Shown here one piece after another: positions 7,740 to 15,792 of a stretch of 39,779 bases of DNA. Where the stretch lies: NCBI GenBank assembly GCA_002336975.1, contig DDFA01000100.1:793-40571 (forward strand), given 5' to 3'. A program made the position numbers and the translations under genes. Origin of the DNA: Phyllobacteriaceae bacterium UBA1940. GTDB taxonomy: Bacteria > Pseudomonadota > Alphaproteobacteria > Rhizobiales > Rhizobiaceae. The notes beneath the pieces were generated by a model that was not told the DNA's origin, searched no databases, and worked only from the letters and a program-made list of their open reading frames with translations. Position 1 is the stretch's first letter; the number at the start of each line of letters is the position of its first letter.

Positions 7740-8716
7740 AGGGCTGGATCTCGAACGCCCGGGGCATGGGCGGGCTGCAGTTCGGCGAACTCGCCGACCC
7801 GATCGCCAAGGCCGGCGAGATCATTGTCGAGGTTCGCGCCGCGGCGCTGAATTTTTCCGACATCCTGATGATCGACGACGCCTATCAGGTGAAGCCGCCG
7901 CGTCCGTTCACGCCCGGCCAGGAAGTCGCCGGGGTCGTCGTCTCGGCGCCCGAACTGTCGCGCTGGCGGCCAGGCGACCGCGTCGCCACCAAGGTCAACT
8001 GGGGCGGCTTCGCCGAACGCGTCGCGGTTCCCGCCGACATGCCGATCGCGCTGCCGGACGCGATCGGCTTCGCCCGCGCGGCGGCGATACCCGTCTCCTA
8101 CACCACCGCGATCGTGGCGCTGAGCGAATGCTCGACCGTGCGCCCCGGCGCGACCGTGCTGGTCCATGCGGCGGCCGGCGCCGTCGGCCTGGCGGCGGTG
8201 CAATATGCGGCGGCCAACGGCGCGACCGTCATCGCCACCGCCGGCAGCGACGAAAAACTCGATTTGGCGAAACGGCACGGCGCCCGCCACGCGATCAGCT
8301 ATGCCGATCCGAACTGGGTCGACGCCGTGCGCGCAATCGCGCCGGCGGGCGCCGACATCATCGTCGACCCGGTGGGCGGCGAGATCGGCGAACAGAGCCT
8401 GCGCTGCATCGCCCGTGACGGGCGGTTGCTGGTGGTCGGCTTCGCATCGGGCGCGATCCCGCGCTTTGCCGGCAACCGCCTGCTGCTGAAGCGCGCCGCC
8501 GCCGTCGGCGTCTACTGGAACCATGTCGAGGACGTCGACATGCTCGCGCGCGTCACCGCGCGGCTGGTCGATGCGGCGAAGGCGGGAACCGTCGATCCGG
8601 TGGTCGAAAGCCGAGCCGGACTGGAGGCGTTGCCGGCGGCGCTGGACGACCTCCGGTCGCGGCGCACCGTCGGCAAGATCGTTCTCGAAATCGAATCTCG
8701 GGAGACTATCGCATGA
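7736..8716 (+). CDS. Medium-chain dehydrogenase/reductase, NADPH:quinone-oxidoreductase type
   Basis: 326 residues. The N-terminal GroES-like domain has RAAALNFSDILMIDDAYQVKPPRPFTPGQEVAGVV (about 34-68). The Rossmann domain has VLVHAAAGAVGLAAVQYA, with the nucleotide-binding AAAGAVG at 145-151, and later FASGAIPRFAGNRLLLK, typical of quinone-reductase-like MDRs. No structural zinc cysteine cluster is seen. Members reduce quinones or alpha,beta-unsaturated carbonyl or CoA compounds with NADPH. GTG start at 7736 overlaps the regulator stop, and the end overlaps the CoA-transferase start by four bases. Next to a CoA-transferase, an enoyl-type reductase role is possible (inference). Confidence 0.85.
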   Translation: MKGWISNARGMGGLQFGELADPIAKAGEIIVEVRAAALNFSDILMIDDAYQVKPPRPFTPGQEVAGVVVSAPELSRWRPGDRVATKVNWGGFAERVAVPADMPIALPDAIGFARAAAIPVSYTTAIVALSECSTVRPGATVLVHAAAGAVGLAAVQYAAANGATVIATAGSDEKLDLAKRHGARHAISYADPNWVDAVRAIAPAGADIIVDPVGGEIGEQSLRCIARDGRLLVVGFASGAIPRFAGNRLLLKRAAAVGVYWNHVEDVDMLARVTARLVDAAKAGTVDPVVESRAGLEALPAALDDLRSRRTVGKIVLEIESRETIA

Positions 8717-9906
8717 GCGGCCGCCAATTGCTCAAGGGCATTCGCGTGCTTGACCTGTCGCGGGTGATGTCGGGGCCATTCTGCACCTCGATGCTGGCCG
8801 ATCTGGGGGCCGAGGTCATCAAGATCGAAATGCCCGGCAGCGGCGACGAGGGACGCTCCTTCGGTCCCTACCGCGACGGCGAGAGCGCCTATTTCATGCT
8901 GCTCAACCGCAACAAGAAAAGCGTCACCGTCGACATGAAGACGAAGGACGGCGCGGCGCTGATCAAGGCGATGATCCCCCACTGCGACGTGCTGGTCGAG
9001 AATTTCCGCCCGGGCGTGATGAGCCGGCTCGGGCTCGACTACGCCTCGGCGCGCAAACTCAACGACGGCCTCGTCTATGCGTCGATTTCCGGCTTCGGAC
9101 AGGACGGGCCGCTGCGCGACCTGCCGGCGTTCGACCTGGTGATCCAGGCGATGAGCGGGCTGATGAGCGTGACCGGTCCGCGCGGCGGGCCGGCGACGGC
9201 GGTCGGCGAGTCGGCCGCCGACGTGTGCACCGGCATGTTCGCCGCGTTCGGCATCGTCGCCGCATTGTTCGACCGCGCACGCGGCGGTCCCGGCCGCCAC
9301 ATCGACGTCTCGATGCTCGACGCGATGATGTCGATGCAACTGACGGGACTGAGCCGCCAGCTCTACCTGAACGAAACCCCGACGCCGGTGGGCAACCGCC
9401 ATCCCGTCACCTACCCGGTCGATTCCTTTCCCACCCGCGACGGCGACATCGTCATGGTGTGTTTCTCGCAAGGCTCGTTCCGCGCGCTGTGCGCGCTGAT
9501 GGGCCTGCCGGAACTGGCGGACGATCCGCGTTTCGCCGATAACAGCGCGCGCAATCGCCACGACCTCGAACTGCGCGCGCTGATTTCCGCATGGACGACG
9601 CAACACAGCGCGGCCGAGGCGGTCGGCCTGCTCAACGGCGCCAACATCCCCGCCGCGCCGGTCTGGAACCTGAAGCAACTGACCGAATCCGAGCACGTCA
9701 AGGCGCGCAAGCTGATTGCGACCGGCGTCCACTCGCGTCTCGGCCCCTCGCCGCTGGTGCCGCAGCCGGTGCGGTTCTCGGACAGCGAGCCGATCGCGCA
9801 ACCGACGACGCCGATGCTGGGCGAGCACACCGACGAAGTCCTGTCGGACCTGCTCGACCTCGACGCCGAAAAACTCGCCCGCCTGCGGGCCGCCAAAGCC
9901 ATCTGA
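8713..9906 (+). CDS. Family III (CaiB/BaiF) CoA-transferase
   Basis: 397 residues, normal for the family. Signatures: [28 protein letters not shown] at the N-terminus, [30 protein letters not shown] and [10 protein letters not shown]. The likely catalytic aspartate is Asp170 in ESAADVCTG, aligning by motif with the Asp of formyl-CoA transferase. These enzymes move CoA between acids through an acyl-enzyme anhydride. It sits between a reductase and urocanate hydratase, ATGA-overlapping the former and ending 10 bases before the latter. It probably activates the acid imported by TRAP 2. The donor and acceptor are unknown. Confidence 0.9.
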   Translation: MSGRQLLKGIRVLDLSRVMSGPFCTSMLADLGAEVIKIEMPGSGDEGRSFGPYRDGESAYFMLLNRNKKSVTVDMKTKDGAALIKAMIPHCDVLVENFRPGVMSRLGLDYASARKLNDGLVYASISGFGQDGPLRDLPAFDLVIQAMSGLMSVTGPRGGPATAVGESAADVCTGMFAAFGIVAALFDRARGGPGRHIDVSMLDAMMSMQLTGLSRQLYLNETPTPVGNRHPVTYPVDSFPTRDGDIVMVCFSQGSFRALCALMGLPELADDPRFADNSARNRHDLELRALISAWTTQHSAAEAVGLLNGANIPAAPVWNLKQLTESEHVKARKLIATGVHSRLGPSPLVPQPVRFSDSEPIAQPTTPMLGEHTDEVLSDLLDLDAEKLARLRAAKAI

Positions 9907-9916
9907 CGAAAACACC

Positions 9917-11593
9917 ATGAGCAAGATACTGTCCAATCACCGAGACATCCGCGCGCCGCACGGCCGCGAACTGAATGCCCGCAGCTGGCGCACCGAAGGG
10001 CCGCTCAGGCTGCTGATGAACAATCTCGACCCCGATGTCGCCGAGCGGCCGGGCGACCTGGTGGTCTATGGCGGCATCGGCCGCGCGGCGCGCGACTGGA
10101 ACGCGTTCGACCGCATCGTCGAGACGCTGAAGCGGCTGCAGGACGACGAGACGATGCTGGTGCAGTCGGGCAAGCCGGTCGGGGTTTTTCGCACCCATGC
10201 CGACGCGCCGCGGGTGCTCATCGCCAATTCCAACCTTGTGCCGCACTGGGCCAATTGGGAACACTTTAACGAGCTCGATCGCAAGGGCCTGATGATGTAC
10301 GGCCAGATGACGGCGGGGTCTTGGATCTATATCGGCAGCCAGGGCATCGTCCAGGGCACCTACGAGACCTTCTCCACCATCGCCGAGAAGCACTTCAACT
10401 CGGCGCCGGCCGGGCGGCTCGTCGTCACCGGCGGACTGGGCGGCATGGGCGGCGCGCAGCCGCTGGCCGCCACCATGGCCGGGTTCAGCGCCATCGTCGC
10501 CGAGTGCCGGCCCAGCAAGATCGATTTCCGCATCCGCACCGGCTATCTCGACAAGGCCGCCGCAAATCTCGACGAGGCGCTGGCGATGATCGAGGACGCC
10601 CGCAAGCAGGGCAAGGCGATCTCGGTCGGGGTATGCGCCAATGTGGCCGACCTGTTCGACGATCTGCTGGCGCGCGGGGTGACGCCCGACGTCGTCACCG
10701 ACCAGACGTCGGCGCACGACCCGCTCAACGGCTATCTGCCGGCCGGCTGGACGGTGGACGAATGGGAGCAGCGGGCGCTGACCGACCCGGCCGGCGTGGT
10801 GAAGGCGGCAAAGCAGACGATGGCGCGCCAGGTGCGCGCCATGCTGAAATTCAAGCAGCTTGGCGCGGTGACGCTCGAATACGGCAACAATCTGCGCGCC
10901 ATGGCGCATGAGGGCGGCGTCGACAACGCCTACGGCTTCCCCGGCTTCGTCGAGGCCTATGTGCGGCCGCTGTTTTGCGAGGGCAAGGGCCCGTTCCGCT
11001 GGGTGGCGCTGTCCGGCGATCCCGAGGACATCCGCCGCACCGACGACAAGGTGCGCGAACTGCTGCCCGACAGCGCCGGCCTGCACAACTGGCTCGACAA
11101 GGCTCAGCGCCATATCCGCTTCCAGGGCCTGCCGGCGCGCATCTGCTGGGTCGGCCTTGGCGACCGCGACCGCATCGGCGTCGCCTTCAACGAGATGGTG
11201 GCGCGCGGCGAACTCTCGGCGCCGGTGGTGATCGGGCGCGACCACATGGACAGCGGCTCGGTCGCCAGCCCCTATCGCGAAACCGAAGGCATGCTGGACG
11301 GCTCCGACGCGGTGTCCGACTGGCCGCTGCTCAACGCCATGCTCAACGTCGCCAACGGGGCGGACTGGGTGTCGCTGCATCATGGCGGCGGCATGGGCAT
11401 GGGCTATTCGCAGCATTCCGGCATCGCGCTCGTCGCCGACGGCTCGGACGAGGCAAGGACGCGCATCGCGCGAACCTTGTGGAACGACCCGGCGACCGGC
11501 GTCATGCGCCATGCCGACGCCGGCTACCAGATCGCCATCGACTGCGCGCGACGGGCGAAGCTTCGCCTGCCCAGCCTGAACCCAAACGACTGA
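9917..11593 (+). CDS. hutU: Urocanate hydratase (urocanase)
   Basis: 558 residues, the length of known urocanases. It converts urocanate to 4-imidazolone-5-propionate with tightly bound NAD+. Motifs are canonical: [37 protein letters not shown], the NAD-binding [10 protein letters not shown] (172-181), [39 protein letters not shown] and [17 protein letters not shown]. Cys410 lies in RICWVGLG, matching by position the active-site cysteine of the Pseudomonas enzyme. ATG 9917 was chosen because the longer upstream frame lies inside the CoA-transferase gene. Oddly, hutH, hutI and hutG are absent nearby; partners are a CoA-transferase, an MDR reductase and a TRAP transporter. A related activity on a modified urocanate is possible. 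Confidence 0.93.
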   Translation: MSKILSNHRDIRAPHGRELNARSWRTEGPLRLLMNNLDPDVAERPGDLVVYGGIGRAARDWNAFDRIVETLKRLQDDETMLVQSGKPVGVFRTHADAPRVLIANSNLVPHWANWEHFNELDRKGLMMYGQMTAGSWIYIGSQGIVQGTYETFSTIAEKHFNSAPAGRLVVTGGLGGMGGAQPLAATMAGFSAIVAECRPSKIDFRIRTGYLDKAAANLDEALAMIEDARKQGKAISVGVCANVADLFDDLLARGVTPDVVTDQTSAHDPLNGYLPAGWTVDEWEQRALTDPAGVVKAAKQTMARQVRAMLKFKQLGAVTLEYGNNLRAMAHEGGVDNAYGFPGFVEAYVRPLFCEGKGPFRWVALSGDPEDIRRTDDKVRELLPDSAGLHNWLDKAQRHIRFQGLPARICWVGLGDRDRIGVAFNEMVARGELSAPVVIGRDHMDSGSVASPYRETEGMLDGSDAVSDWPLLNAMLNVANGADWVSLHHGGGMGMGYSQHSGIALVADGSDEARTRIARTLWNDPATGVMRHADAGYQIAIDCARRAKLRLPSLNPND

Positions 11594-11621
11594 ATCGCAA
11601 CCACGACAACGGGAGGAAACT

Positions 11622-12632
11622 ATGAACAGACGACGTCTACTATCGATGGGCCTGGCGGCCGGGCTGCTGGCGTCAAGCGCCGGCGCGGCCTTCGCGCAGG
11701 CGCACAAGGAACTGAAATTCGCGACCTTCGTGCCGCCGAACTACGTGCTGCACGAATCGGTATTCCAGAAATTCGCCAATGACGTCGACGCCGCCACCGG
11801 CGGCTCGGTCAAGATCCGCATGTATCCTTCGGGCGAACTGGGCCAGGGGCCGGCCGAGCAGTATCAACGCGCGGTGCGCGGCATCGCCGAACTGACGTTC
11901 GGCCTGCAGGGCTACACCTCGACCCTGTTCCCCAAGAACCTGATGCTGGAACTGCCGGGCATCGCGACCGACGGCGCGCAGGCGACGTCGATGCTGTGGG
12001 CCAACATGGACAGGCATTTCCGCGACGAATACAAGCGCACCGTGCCGCTGGCCGTGGGCACGACCGCGCCGACCGTGATCATGTCGCGCGAAAAGCCGAT
12101 CCGCACCCCCGAAGACCTCAAGGGTCTGAAGATCCGGGTGCCGTCGAAGGTGATCGCCGCGGCGGTCGAGGCCTATGGCGCAACGCCCGTGCTGATGCCG
12201 GCCAACAATGTCTACACCGCGATGAGCACCGGCGTCGTCGACGGCGCGTTCATGGGCGCCGACTCGCTGCTGATCTTCAAGATGTCGGAAGTGTCCGCCC
12301 ATGTGACGACCAATCTGCCGCTGATGGTCAATCTGATCTTCATCGTCATGAACGAGGACGCGTGGAACGGGCTGTCGGACGCCGAACGGGCGGCGATCCA
12401 GCCGCTGACCGGCGAGGTGCTCGGCCAGCAGATCACGTCGGGCCTGACGGCATTCGGCGAAAAGGCGCTCAAGATCTTCGGCTCGACCGACGGAAAGTCG
12501 ATCATCGAACTGTCGGCCGACGAGAAGGCGCGCTTCAACGACCTGTCGGTCAAGGCCGTCGACCAGGTGGTCGCAGACCTCGAAAAGCAGGGCGTCGACG
12601 CGCGCGCCATCCTTGCCGACCTGAAGAAGTAG
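11622..12632 (+). CDS. TRAP transporter solute-binding protein, DctP family (TRAP 2)
   Basis: 336 residues with signal peptide MNRRRLLSMGLAAGLLASS, twin-arginine-like, and likely cleavage after AFA at residue 25. DctP features include MYPSGELGQGPAEQYQRAVRG, the conserved arginine Arg172 in LKGLKIRVPSK for the substrate carboxylate, and MPANNVYTAMSTGVVDGAF. ATG 11622 follows a GGGAGGAAA ribosome site, 28 bases after the urocanase stop. Periplasmic. The operon context suggests an imidazole acid such as urocanate or imidazolepropionate as ligand, but this is inference. Confidence 0.92.
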   Translation: MNRRRLLSMGLAAGLLASSAGAAFAQAHKELKFATFVPPNYVLHESVFQKFANDVDAATGGSVKIRMYPSGELGQGPAEQYQRAVRGIAELTFGLQGYTSTLFPKNLMLELPGIATDGAQATSMLWANMDRHFRDEYKRTVPLAVGTTAPTVIMSREKPIRTPEDLKGLKIRVPSKVIAAAVEAYGATPVLMPANNVYTAMSTGVVDGAFMGADSLLIFKMSEVSAHVTTNLPLMVNLIFIVMNEDAWNGLSDAERAAIQPLTGEVLGQQITSGLTAFGEKALKIFGSTDGKSIIELSADEKARFNDLSVKAVDQVVADLEKQGVDARAILADLKK

Positions 12633-12650
12633 ACCGCGATGGAGGGGACG

Positions 12651-13169
12651 ATGAAATGGCTTGATCGCGCCGCAGTCGCCATGGCGTTCGTAGCGGGCGC
12701 GGCGTTGCTGCTCGTCGCCGCGGTGACGCTCGCCGATGTCAGCATGCGTTATCTGTTTCTTCGCCCCCTCCTCAGCGCGCCCGACATCCTGCAGGTGACC
12801 ATGCCGGTCGTGGTCATGCTCGCGCTGCCGCTAGCGACCCGCGCCGACAGCCATATCGCCGTCGACCTGTTCGCCAGTCTCGGCAGCGCCAGGGTCAACG
12901 CGATCCGCGACGCGCTGATCAAGGTCGCGCTCGCCGGGCTTTCGCTGGTGCTCGCCTGGGGCTGCTGGGAGCGTTCGGGCGAAGCCGCACTGTTCGGCGA
13001 GGCGACCAATATGGTCGCCCTGCCCTTCGCGCCGATCTTCGCGATCATGACGATCGGCTGCGCCGCCAACGCCGTGCTGCTCGTCGCCGAGGCAGCGTTC
13101 CATCTGGCGGGCCTGGCGCTGCCGCCCGCACCGCAACTGGCGCCGTCGCCGGACGAGGAGAATTCGTGA
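12651..13169 (+). CDS. TRAP transporter small permease, DctQ family (TRAP 2)
   Basis: 172 residues from ATG 12651, starting MKWLDRAAVAMAF. An in-frame ATG exists at 12639, but the GGAGGGG between them makes a good ribosome site for 12651. Four membrane segments are visible, with the DctQ pattern LSAPDILQVTMPVVVMLALPLATRADSHIAVDLF. The stop TGA shares one base with the ATG of the large permease (TGATG). Integral inner-membrane subunit of TRAP 2. Confidence 0.87.
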   Translation: MKWLDRAAVAMAFVAGAALLLVAAVTLADVSMRYLFLRPLLSAPDILQVTMPVVVMLALPLATRADSHIAVDLFASLGSARVNAIRDALIKVALAGLSLVLAWGCWERSGEAALFGEATNMVALPFAPIFAIMTIGCAANAVLLVAEAAFHLAGLALPPAPQLAPSPDEENS

Positions 13170-14509
13170 TGTCACCCGCCATGATCGGCTATCTCTCGAT
13201 CGGGTTGCTCGTCGTCCTGATGGCCCTGCGCATGCCGGTGGCGTTCGCGATGATGGCCGCCGGACTGTTCGGCATCTCGATCTTCAGCGGCTGGAACGTC
13301 GCCGTCTCCACCTTCGTGTCGGAGACCTGGAGCACAGCGACCTATTACGAACTGGTGGTGATCCCGCTGTTCGTCTTGATGGGCAACCTCGCCGGCGCGG
13401 CGGGCCTGAGCCGCGACCTTTATGCGGGGGCCAACGCGCTGGTGGGAAACATGCGCGGCGGGCTGGCGCAGGCCACCGTCGTCGGCTGCACCGGCTTCGC
13501 CGCGCTCAGCGGCTCGTCGGTCGCGTCCGCGGTGACGCTCGGCAAGGTCGCCCTGCCGGAGATGAAACGTTACGGTTACGACCAGCGGCTGAGCGCGGGA
13601 ACCGTCGCCGCGGGCGGAACGCTCGGCATCCTGATCCCGCCGTCCACGGGCTTCGTGCTCTACGCCATCCTGACCCAGGAATCGATCGGCCGGCTGTTCC
13701 TGGCGGGCGTGCTGCCGGGGCTGATGCTGGCGGGGCTGTTCATGCTGGCGATCCTGGTGATTTCCTATGTGCGGCCCGATTTCTGCCCGCCCGGCCGCAA
13801 GTTCACCGGCCGCGAGAAACTCAAGGCGATGCTGCGCGGCGGCCCGGTGCTCGGCATCATCGTGCTGACCATCGGCGGCATCTATGGCGGCGTCTTCACG
13901 CCTGTCGAAGCCGCCGGCGTCGGCGCCGGCCTCACCTTCGCGGTGGCGCTGACACGGCGCGAATTCTCCTGGCGCAAGGGCGTCGCCGCGGTCCAGGACA
14001 CGCTATACACGACGGTGATGATCTACCTGGTGATCATCGGCGCCAACGTCTTCGGCCCGCTGATCTCGCTGGCGCAGATCCCGCAAGGCATCGTCGAACT
14101 GATCGAGGCAGCCAACCTCGGCGCGCCCGCCCTGCTCATCGTCATCCTTGGCGTGTTCATCTTCCTCGGCATGTTCCTCGACGGTTTCGCGATGATGGTG
14201 CTGCTGCTGCCGATCGTGCTGCCGATCGTCCAGGCGTCGGGCATTCCCGAACTGCTCGGCCTTGCGCCCGGATCGAGCGAACTGACGATCTGGTTCGGCG
14301 TCGTCATGGTGGTCGTGCTTGAAATGGCGCTGATCAGCCCGCCGGTCGGCATGAATGTGTTCGTGGTCAAGAACGTCGCCCGCGACATGTCGATGCGCGA
14401 CATCTACACCGGCATCGTGCCGTTCTGGGTGATGATGCTGGTGGCGCTGGCGCTGCTGGTGATTTTTCCGGCGATCGCGCTCTATCTGCCGACCAGCATG
14501 ATGGGGTGA
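13169..14509 (+). CDS. TRAP transporter large permease, DctM family (TRAP 2)
   Basis: 446 residues from ATG 13169; a GTG one codon upstream is possible. About twelve hydrophobic segments. Signatures are ALSGSSVASAVTLGKVALPEM, AAGGTLGILIPPSTGFVLYAILTQESIG and the C-terminal ISPPVGMNVFVVKNV. It is the transport channel of TRAP 2, probably sodium-driven, and starts within the dctQ stop. It ends the second operon; no strong hairpin with T-run follows, and the next gene (lacI type) begins 236 bases later behind its own operator. Confidence 0.92.
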   Translation: MSPAMIGYLSIGLLVVLMALRMPVAFAMMAAGLFGISIFSGWNVAVSTFVSETWSTATYYELVVIPLFVLMGNLAGAAGLSRDLYAGANALVGNMRGGLAQATVVGCTGFAALSGSSVASAVTLGKVALPEMKRYGYDQRLSAGTVAAGGTLGILIPPSTGFVLYAILTQESIGRLFLAGVLPGLMLAGLFMLAILVISYVRPDFCPPGRKFTGREKLKAMLRGGPVLGIIVLTIGGIYGGVFTPVEAAGVGAGLTFAVALTRREFSWRKGVAAVQDTLYTTVMIYLVIIGANVFGPLISLAQIPQGIVELIEAANLGAPALLIVILGVFIFLGMFLDGFAMMVLLLPIVLPIVQASGIPELLGLAPGSSELTIWFGVVMVVVLEMALISPPVGMNVFVVKNVARDMSMRDIYTGIVPFWVMMLVALALLVIFPAIALYLPTSMMG

Positions 14510-14745
14510 CGTCCTAGCGAGGCTGCCGGGTTCCGACCGCCCGCGCCACTGCCCGATCGAACCCGACACGTCCCCCTCGTGGCTCGCCACACGGCGGGCG
14601 ACACGCACAATTGCGCCCGAGCGCAGGCGCAGGGCCGGCCTGACGATCGGGGCCGGCCGGCTCCGAAAACCAAGCCGTAGGCGTTTCGCCAAACCACGCA
14701 TTGCAATTCGTTTTCGCTTGAGATAACGTTTTCTCAGGAGGAATA
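14510..14745. promoter_or_regulatory. Intergenic control region of the LacI/ABC operon
   Basis: This 236-base gap is GC-rich up to about 14695, where no gene or clear hairpin was seen, then turns AT-rich. A weak promoter candidate is TTGCAA at 14701-14706 with TAACGT at 14724-14729 (17-base spacer). The -10 candidate lies inside the 18-bp operator-like palindrome at 14719-14736, so a bound repressor would block RNA polymerase and also sit directly against the AGGAGG ribosome site of the regulator gene. The hexamers are poor matches; the operator is the stronger call. Confidence 0.5.
14719..14736. promoter_or_regulatory. LacI-type operator, copy 1 (before regulator gene)
   Basis: TGAGATAACGTTTTCTCA is an 18-bp dyad symmetric except at positions 6 and 13, with the central CG step common in LacI-family operators. 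It lies 9 bases before the start codon of the LacI-family gene, immediately upstream of its ribosome site. The same 18 bp, within a 21-bp identity, recur at 16237-16254 inside the SBP gene of the same operon. The likely role is autoregulation by the adjacent regulator. No binding data exist here; the call rests on symmetry, position and repetition. Confidence 0.75.
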
Positions 14746-15792
14746 ATGACGACGATCCGCGATCTGGCTCGGCTGGCGAACGTATCGGTGCCCACGGTTT
14801 CGCGGGTCCTGAACGGCCAACCGGTCGACAGCGAGATGACCGAGCGCGTGCTCAGGGTGGCGCGAGAACTGAATTATGTTCCCAACCGTTCCGCCCGCCG
14901 TCTTCGCGGCGCCGGCGGACGCCTGATCGGGGCGATCTTCTCCGACATTTCCAACCCGTTCTACACTCGCCTGCTGCGCGCCGTAGAGAAGGAATTCGCG
15001 GACCAGGATGCGACCCTTATCGTCGCCAATTCCGACGCAGACGTCGCCCGCGAGGCAAAGCTGGTTCGCATCATGCTCGAGGAAGGCGTTTCCGGCCTGG
15101 TGATCGCCCCGGCCGACGAAAGTCCCGACACGCTGTCCAGCGTCGTCGCCGGCGGCTTCCCAGTCGTCGTGGTCGACCGGGCGATGCAGAACCTCGACGT
15201 CGACACCGTCCATTCGCGCAATTTCGAAGCAGTGGTCGTGGCGGTGGAACATCTGGCCAGGCTTGGCCACAAGGACATCGCGTTCATCGGCGGCCCGCAT
15301 CGGCTGTCGTCGGCCAGGCAGCGCCATTCCGGCTATCTGGCCGGGCTGCAGAACGCCGGCATAGAGCCGCGCGCCGACCTTACCGTGTTTGGCGACTACC
15401 GGATGGACAGCGGCCGCGAACTCGCCGCCCGGCTGCTCGACCTCGGCAACCCGCCTTCAGCGATGCTAGTCGCCAACAACGAGATGGTGATCGGCGCGCT
15501 CAACTACATTCATTCGATCGGCAAGGTCATTCCCGACGACATCGCGATCGTGGGTTTCGACGACTTTCCCTGGTCGATGTCGCTCAACCCGCCATTGACG
15601 ACGATTTCCCAGCCGGTCGACGAACTCGGCAGGCGCGCCGCGCGCCTGCTGATCGACCGCCTGGCGGATCCGGCGCGCCCCGCGCGCACGGAAACCTTGG
15701 ACACGCAACTGGTCGTCCGCGCCTCATGCGGAGCCAACGCCCAGGGCAACGTTCATCACTCAAACCGAAAAGGGAGATTCGGCAATGTTTAG
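14746..15792 (+). CDS. LacI-family transcriptional regulator of the ABC/isomerase-kinase operon
   Basis: 348 residues. The N-terminal LacI HTH and hinge are complete: TTIRDLARLANVSVPTVSRVLNG, then LNYVPNRSARRLRG (residues 2-55). A periplasmic-binding-protein-like ligand domain follows, with GAIFSDISNPFYTRLLRAVE, VSGLVIAPADE, HLARLGHKDIAFIGGP and VGFDDFPWSMSLNPPLTTISQP. The last pattern is typical of sugar-responsive members. Strong AGGAGG site, ATG 14746. It is the first gene of a long operon and its end overlaps the ABC SBP start by eight bases. The dyads at 14719-14736 and 16237-16254 are its probable operators. Inducer unknown; a sugar or sugar phosphate fits the isomerase and kinase downstream. 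Confidence 0.92.
   Translation: MTTIRDLARLANVSVPTVSRVLNGQPVDSEMTERVLRVARELNYVPNRSARRLRGAGGRLIGAIFSDISNPFYTRLLRAVEKEFADQDATLIVANSDADVAREAKLVRIMLEEGVSGLVIAPADESPDTLSSVVAGGFPVVVVDRAMQNLDVDTVHSRNFEAVVVAVEHLARLGHKDIAFIGGPHRLSSARQRHSGYLAGLQNAGIEPRADLTVFGDYRMDSGRELAARLLDLGNPPSAMLVANNEMVIGALNYIHSIGKVIPDDIAIVGFDDFPWSMSLNPPLTTISQPVDELGRRAARLLIDRLADPARPARTETLDTQLVVRASCGANAQGNVHHSNRKGRFGNV

Noticed and set aside
9917..11593. Assignment as thiourocanate hydratase of ergothioneine breakdown
   Set aside because: Motifs are those of ordinary urocanase and no ergothionase or desulfhydrase gene is nearby, so only a general urocanase call is supported.
9698..11707. Long minus-strand open frame opposite urocanate hydratase
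   Set aside because: Arg/His/Ala-rich shadow of a highly conserved plus-strand enzyme; no ribosome site or domain pattern.
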